DNA of 64,000 nucleotides from contig NZ_JAMQBK010000002.1 in assembly GCF_023701485.1 (NCBI RefSeq), positions 62,001 through 126,000 on the forward strand, in the 5' to 3' direction. The DNA is from Aporhodopirellula aestuarii. GTDB taxonomy: Bacteria; Planctomycetota; Planctomycetia; Pirellulales; Pirellulaceae. The notes beneath the pieces were generated by a model that had not been told where the DNA came from, searched no databases, and saw only the letters and a list, made by a program, of their open reading frames with translations. Made by a program: the position numbers and the translations under genes. Each line of letters opens with the position of its first letter. Positions within the stretch are counted from its first letter, which is position 1. This document shows, piece by piece, positions 60,621 through 64,000 of this stretch.

Positions 60621-63600
60621 TCACATCGAAGGCAGGCTGGGTTCACTGAGTAAGTCACTGATTTTCTCTGCCATGGAGAAAACGTTCGGTGCCGTCATCA
60701 TCGTGAAGTGGTGCCCTGAAACCTGATGCAATCGCAATTGGACGATCTTACCCCAACCGAGATCGTCGTCGAACGAATGTCCGGTGGCGTGCGTTAGCAA
60801 ACCAGTAACTTCGGGCCGCAGCATTTCTGCCGCTAGGTCACTCGGCGGCGGCTGGTAGCCCTGCAGAATCTTCACGTGCTGTTTGCAGACGTTGATCAGA
60901 CGTTCCAAATACATTGGCGTCGTTTTCGCCGGCAACACACCATGATCGATCGACAACCGCAGCACGAAGTCGAGGGCATCCTTTTCGCTCAACTGATGAA
61001 GCGCCTCGTACGTGATCTCCATCGATGTGCCCGCGAAGTAATTAGCGAATTCAACGAGGTCGACCAAGAACATCGCGTTGTCATCCAGATCCACGCTCTC
61101 AAATACGACCGGTAATGGCGAATCGATCATGATCAACGATTGCACGGCGTGCTGATTCTCCTGCAGCCGTCTCGCGATCTCGTAGGCAAAAATACCGCCG
61201 GTGGACCAACCGACCAAATTGTACGGGCCTTCGGGATAAGTCTCTCGGATGATTTGGATATAATCGCTGACCAACGCATCCATCGTCTCGTGTGCCACCG
61301 AACCGGCCTGCAACCCTTGCGCACGCAGCCCATAAACTGGCCGATCTTTCATCGTCCGGGCGAGCGAGTCGTAACAACGAAGGTCACCACCAACGGGATG
61401 CAAACAGAACACAGGAGCGCCCTCGCCCTGCGTCCCGCCGAGCGACACGATTCCCGGCTTCGAACGAGGTTCAGCACGAACGGCACCCGATGAAGCTGGC
61501 TTCGCAGCCGACGCCTGATCGGTCTGTGACACCGCCGCCCCGCCCGCGTCGCTTGCCACGTCGTCGTACGCTGAACTCGCAACACGAGCCAGCGACAGCA
61601 CGCTGGGGTTGTCAAACAACGCGGACATCGGCAGTTCGATACCTAGCTGCGATTCCAATTTCGAACGCAGCTCCATCCCCATCAAAGAATCGAGACCCAG
61701 CGACGCCAGTGGCTGATCGGCGTCGATCGTCTCGGCATCGATTCCCATCACGTCCGCAAGCGCCGTCGCAACAAACGACTGGAGTTCGATCAAACGCTCG
61801 TTGGGTTCAGCCGCCTTCAACCGCGCGAACAACCGTTCATCGCGTCCACCACTTGATTTCGTTTTTTCCTCGGATTCCGTGCTGCTTCGGAATGCGCTCA
61901 GCAAACTCGGTCCACCTCCGACCATCTTGCTAAGCAAAACACTCCAATTGACGTTCATGACTGCGAACGGGGTCGTGTCTTGGTGAATCGCCTGATCGAG
62001 CACGTGCATCGCGGTCTGCGGCATAAGCGGAGTCATGCCACGTTCGGCCAGCTGCCGGCGAACCTCGGGCGTCGCCGCCATCCCTTCCGCGTCCCAAGGG
62101 CCCCACGCGATCGATGTCGCTGGCATGCCCATTCGACGTCGGTGCAGAGCGATCGCATCGAGAAATGCGTTTCCGGCGGCATAATTACCTTGCCCGGGCG
62201 ATCCCATTGTTCCGGCAACCGACGAAAACATCACAAAGAAGTCGAGCGGTTCACTTAACGCCAGATGCAAATTCCAGGCCCCACGGGTTTTCGGCGCCAT
62301 CGCTTCATGCAGGTGGTCGAGTTCCATCGTTTGCATTAATCCATCTCGCAACACACCGGCCGCATGAAAGACGCTGCGAATGGCTGGGAACGCTGCGGGG
62401 AGTTGCTCGAGGGCGGCGGCTAGACTGCTCCGGTCACTCACGTCGCCTTGGAGAACAACGACCGAAACACCTGGAGCTTCGATTTGCGTCAGTTCCTCTT
62501 TCACGTCGTCCGCACCACGGCGTGTCAAGATCGCGAGATGCGACGCACCATGCGTGACCGCGTACTTCGCGACCTGGCGACCGATTGCTCCCAATCCGCC
62601 CGTAATCAGTACGGTACCGTCAGCGAGTGAAGCGGCGCGAGGTTCGCCAGATTGCAATTCGCCCTCGACACTCTCCGGTGCAACATCATGCTGCTTTTGT
62701 GATTGACGATCTGGGAACGAAACAACGACCTTACCGATATTCTTTCGCTGCGACATGTAGCGAAACGCATCGACGATCGCTTCGGGCGCAAACGACGTCA
62801 GTGGCAACGGCCGATACACGCCCTTTTCAAACAGCGGCCCGATCTCGGAATACAAACGCTGAATATCGTCGGGACGCTGCCGCAACATGCGGTCGAGGTC
62901 AATCGCGTGATAGGAGAGGTTGTCTTGGAACGGCCACAGCCCAATGCGACGGTTTTGGTAGATATCGGTTTTGCCGATTTCCAAAAATCGTCCGTACGCT
63001 GCCAGGATAGAAAGACTCTTGGTAATGGCCTCGCCTGGCAAGCTATTCAATACCACGTCGACACCATGCCCCGACGTGATCTCAAGTATCTCATCGGCAA
63101 AATCAAGCGTCCGGGAATCCATCACATGCTGAACACCGAGCGAACGCAAAAACTCGCGTTTCGAATCGCTACCGGCGGTGGCAAAGATCTCCGCACCAAC
63201 AGCCTGAGCAATTTGAATCGCCGCCAGCCCAACACCACCGGCACCGGCGTGAATGAGCACACGTTCGTTTTTGCCCAATCGTGCCAATGAACACAGTGCG
63301 TGATGCGCCGTCAAAAAAGTAATCGGAATCGTCGCAGCGTCTTCATCAGACAGATTGTCGGGAGTCGCAACGATCGCATAATCCGCAGTCGTCGTGTGAG
63401 ACGCGAAACTATACGGTGCGACGCCCATCACGCGTTGACCGGGTTGGAAACGATCGACCGCGTCACCAACTCGCGAAACCACACCGGCGCATTCAATCCC
63501 CAATGGGACGATTTCGTCTTTGACACCCGGATACAAACCGAGCGCCTTCAACACGTCACTGAAATTTAATCCGGTGCTGCGGACTTCAATCTCGACTTCA

Positions 63601-64000
63601 TTGGGTGCAAGTGTCTTGCCACCAACGGGCACATAATGCAGTTCGTCAAAGCTCGGCGAATCGCCCAACCGGAGACTGTATCGCTCCGATGCTGGCAAGC
63701 TCTGGCGTGAACCCGGCGTGGATTGAAAAAGCTCAGGCACTCGTTCGAGACGGGCCACGTACCGACTACCGCTTCGGTAGGCAACGTGGTCTTCACCGGC
63801 AGTCTCATCGTTTTTGTTTGCGAGCAATTCGTTGCGCAATGAATCGATCGATGAGTCCGTCGACTCAGAGGAATCGAGATCAATGAATCGCAGCTTCAGG
63901 TGCGGCATCTCGACGATGGCGGTTCGCCCGAGCCCCCACAGTGACGCTTGTGATGGGATCACGGCATCGATATCCGATACAGCGTTGGCGCCGCGCGTTA
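60621..64000 (-). CDS. Reducing type I polyketide synthase, C-terminal part (ER-KR-ACP-TE)
   Basis: The frame stays open to the window edge, so the ketosynthase, acyltransferase and probably dehydratase lie outside. In the visible 1125 residues, numbered from the in-frame GTG at 63962: the KR structural half (SLWGLGRTAIVEMPHLKLRF, 1-75); enoyl reductase (about 105-420) with IHAGAGGVGLAAIQIAQAVG; and catalytic ketoreductase (about 450-640) with LITGGLGAIGRQ, SSVAGTMGSPGQGNYAAGN. Then come an ACP (about 715-795) with phosphopantetheine Ser in LASLGLDSLMGMELRSK and a thioesterase (about 840-1105) with CLHPVGGD and nucleophile Ser in VGWSTGGIF. A complete ER and KR mean saturated chains. GH3-2 follows after 63 bases. 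Confidence 0.9.
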   Translation of the reverse strand, partial: TRGANAVSDIDAVIPSQASLWGLGRTAIVEMPHLKLRFIDLDSSESTDSSIDSLRNELLANKNDETAGEDHVAYRSGSRYVARLERVPELFQSTPGSRQSLPASERYSLRLGDSPSFDELHYVPVGGKTLAPNEVEIEVRSTGLNFSDVLKALGLYPGVKDEIVPLGIECAGVVSRVGDAVDRFQPGQRVMGVAPYSFASHTTTADYAIVATPDNLSDEDAATIPITFLTAHHALCSLARLGKNERVLIHAGAGGVGLAAIQIAQAVGAEIFATAGSDSKREFLRSLGVQHVMDSRTLDFADEILEITSGHGVDVVLNSLPGEAITKSLSILAAYGRFLEIGKTDIYQNRRIGLWPFQDNLSYHAIDLDRMLRQRPDDIQRLYSEIGPLFEKGVYRPLPLTSFAPEAIVDAFRYMSQRKNIGKVVVSFPDRQSQKQHDVAPESVEGELQSGEPRAASLADGTVLITGGLGAIGRQVAKYAVTHGASHLAILTRRGADDVKEELTQIEAPGVSVVVLQGDVSDRSSLAAALEQLPAAFPAIRSVFHAAGVLRDGLMQTMELDHLHEAMAPKTRGAWNLHLALSEPLDFFVMFSSVAGTMGSPGQGNYAAGNAFLDAIALHRRRMGMPATSIAWGPWDAEGMAATPEVRRQLAERGMTPLMPQTAMHVLDQAIHQDTTPFAVMNVNWSVLLSKMVGGGPSLLSAFRSSTESEEKTKSSGGRDERLFARLKAAEPNERLIELQSFVATALADVMGIDAETIDADQPLASLGLDSLMGMELRSKLESQLGIELPMSALFDNPSVLSLARVASSAYDDVASDAGGAAVSQTDQASAAKPASSGAVRAEPRSKPGIVSLGGTQGEGAPVFCLHPVGGDLRCYDSLARTMKDRPVYGLRAQGLQAGSVAHETMDALVSDYIQIIRETYPEGPYNLVGWSTGGIFAYEIARRLQENQHAVQSLIMIDSPLPVVFESVDLDDNAMFLVDLVEFANYFAGTSMEITYEALHQLSEKDALDFVLRLSIDHGVLPAKTTPMYLERLINVCKQHVKILQGYQPPPSDLAAEMLRPEVTGLLTHATGHSFDDDLGWGKIVQLRLHQVSGHHFTMMTAPNVFSMAEKISDLLSEPSLPSM

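Noticed and set aside
31630-64000. DevBCA exporter and PKS as a cyanobacterial-type glycolipid system
   Set aside because: They are some 25 kb apart with housekeeping genes between, and the PKS cluster has its own MMPL exporter; the link is not supported.
1-64000. CRISPR arrays, prophage, transposases or integrases
   Set aside because: No regularly spaced repeats and no recombinase, capsid or Cas motifs were seen in any frame.

Overview
The window reads as a chromosomal segment of a marine planctomycete, most likely a Pirellulaceae member near Rhodopirellula, Novipirellula or Rubripirellula. The evidence is a Tat-dependent DUF1501 protein next to a cytochrome-like DUF1549/DUF1553 protein, both planctomycete hallmarks. 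Red-algal polysaccharide genes, frequent TTG/GTG starts and a GC-rich, densely coding layout fit as well. I see no phage, insertion sequence, CRISPR array or rRNA.

Region 1 (1-17465) looks like a complete agar-use locus. On the minus strand, eda and kdgK (KDPG aldolase and KDG kinase) are followed by a GH50-type beta-agarase and the start of another secreted protein that runs off the window, possibly a GH16 enzyme. Divergently, a GntR regulator is followed by a RhaT-type symporter, a medium-chain dehydrogenase, a KduD-like SDR, an aldehyde dehydrogenase, an enolase-superfamily cycloisomerase, a GH117 anhydro-galactosidase and a four-gene YtfQ-YtfR-YtfT-YjfF ABC importer. In order of reaction, the enzymes match agar -> neoagarobiose -> 3,6-anhydro-L-galactose (AHG) plus galactose. 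AHG would then go to anhydrogalactonate, 2-keto-3-deoxy-L-galactonate, the 2,5-diketo intermediate, KDG, KDPG, and finally pyruvate plus glyceraldehyde-3-phosphate.

Region 2 (17600-27560) holds a dihydrofolate-reductase-fold protein, an AlkD-like protein and a glycine-zipper lipoprotein. It then holds a compact 4-hydroxyproline catabolic operon: a divergent PAS-AraC regulator, a DapA-family deaminase, a 4-hydroxyproline epimerase and a D-amino-acid dehydrogenase, followed by L-serine dehydratase. A NmrA-type oxidoreductase follows.

Region 3 (27729-47302) is regulation, transport and housekeeping. It has a sigma54 response regulator divergent from a soluble GAF-PAS histidine kinase and a receiver-only protein, then tRNA-Ser(CGA). 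A DevBCA-like exporter follows, whose ATPase is fused to a cyclic-nucleotide-binding domain. Next come the DUF1501 and DUF1549/1553 pair, hflX with an SDR, a short uvrC, and a large PAS-GGDEF-HD signalling protein.

Region 4 (47397-64000) looks like an undescribed biosynthetic cluster. It contains a tandem class III aminotransferase, an ATP-grasp ligase, a VTT membrane protein, two GH3 acyl-adenylating paralogues and an MMPL/RND exporter. It also has a ketopantoate-reductase-like enzyme, a second enolase-superfamily enzyme, an alpha/beta hydrolase and the 3' part of a reducing type I polyketide synthase (ER-KR-ACP-TE). A plausible, unproven product is an exported polyketide or fatty-acyl amide.
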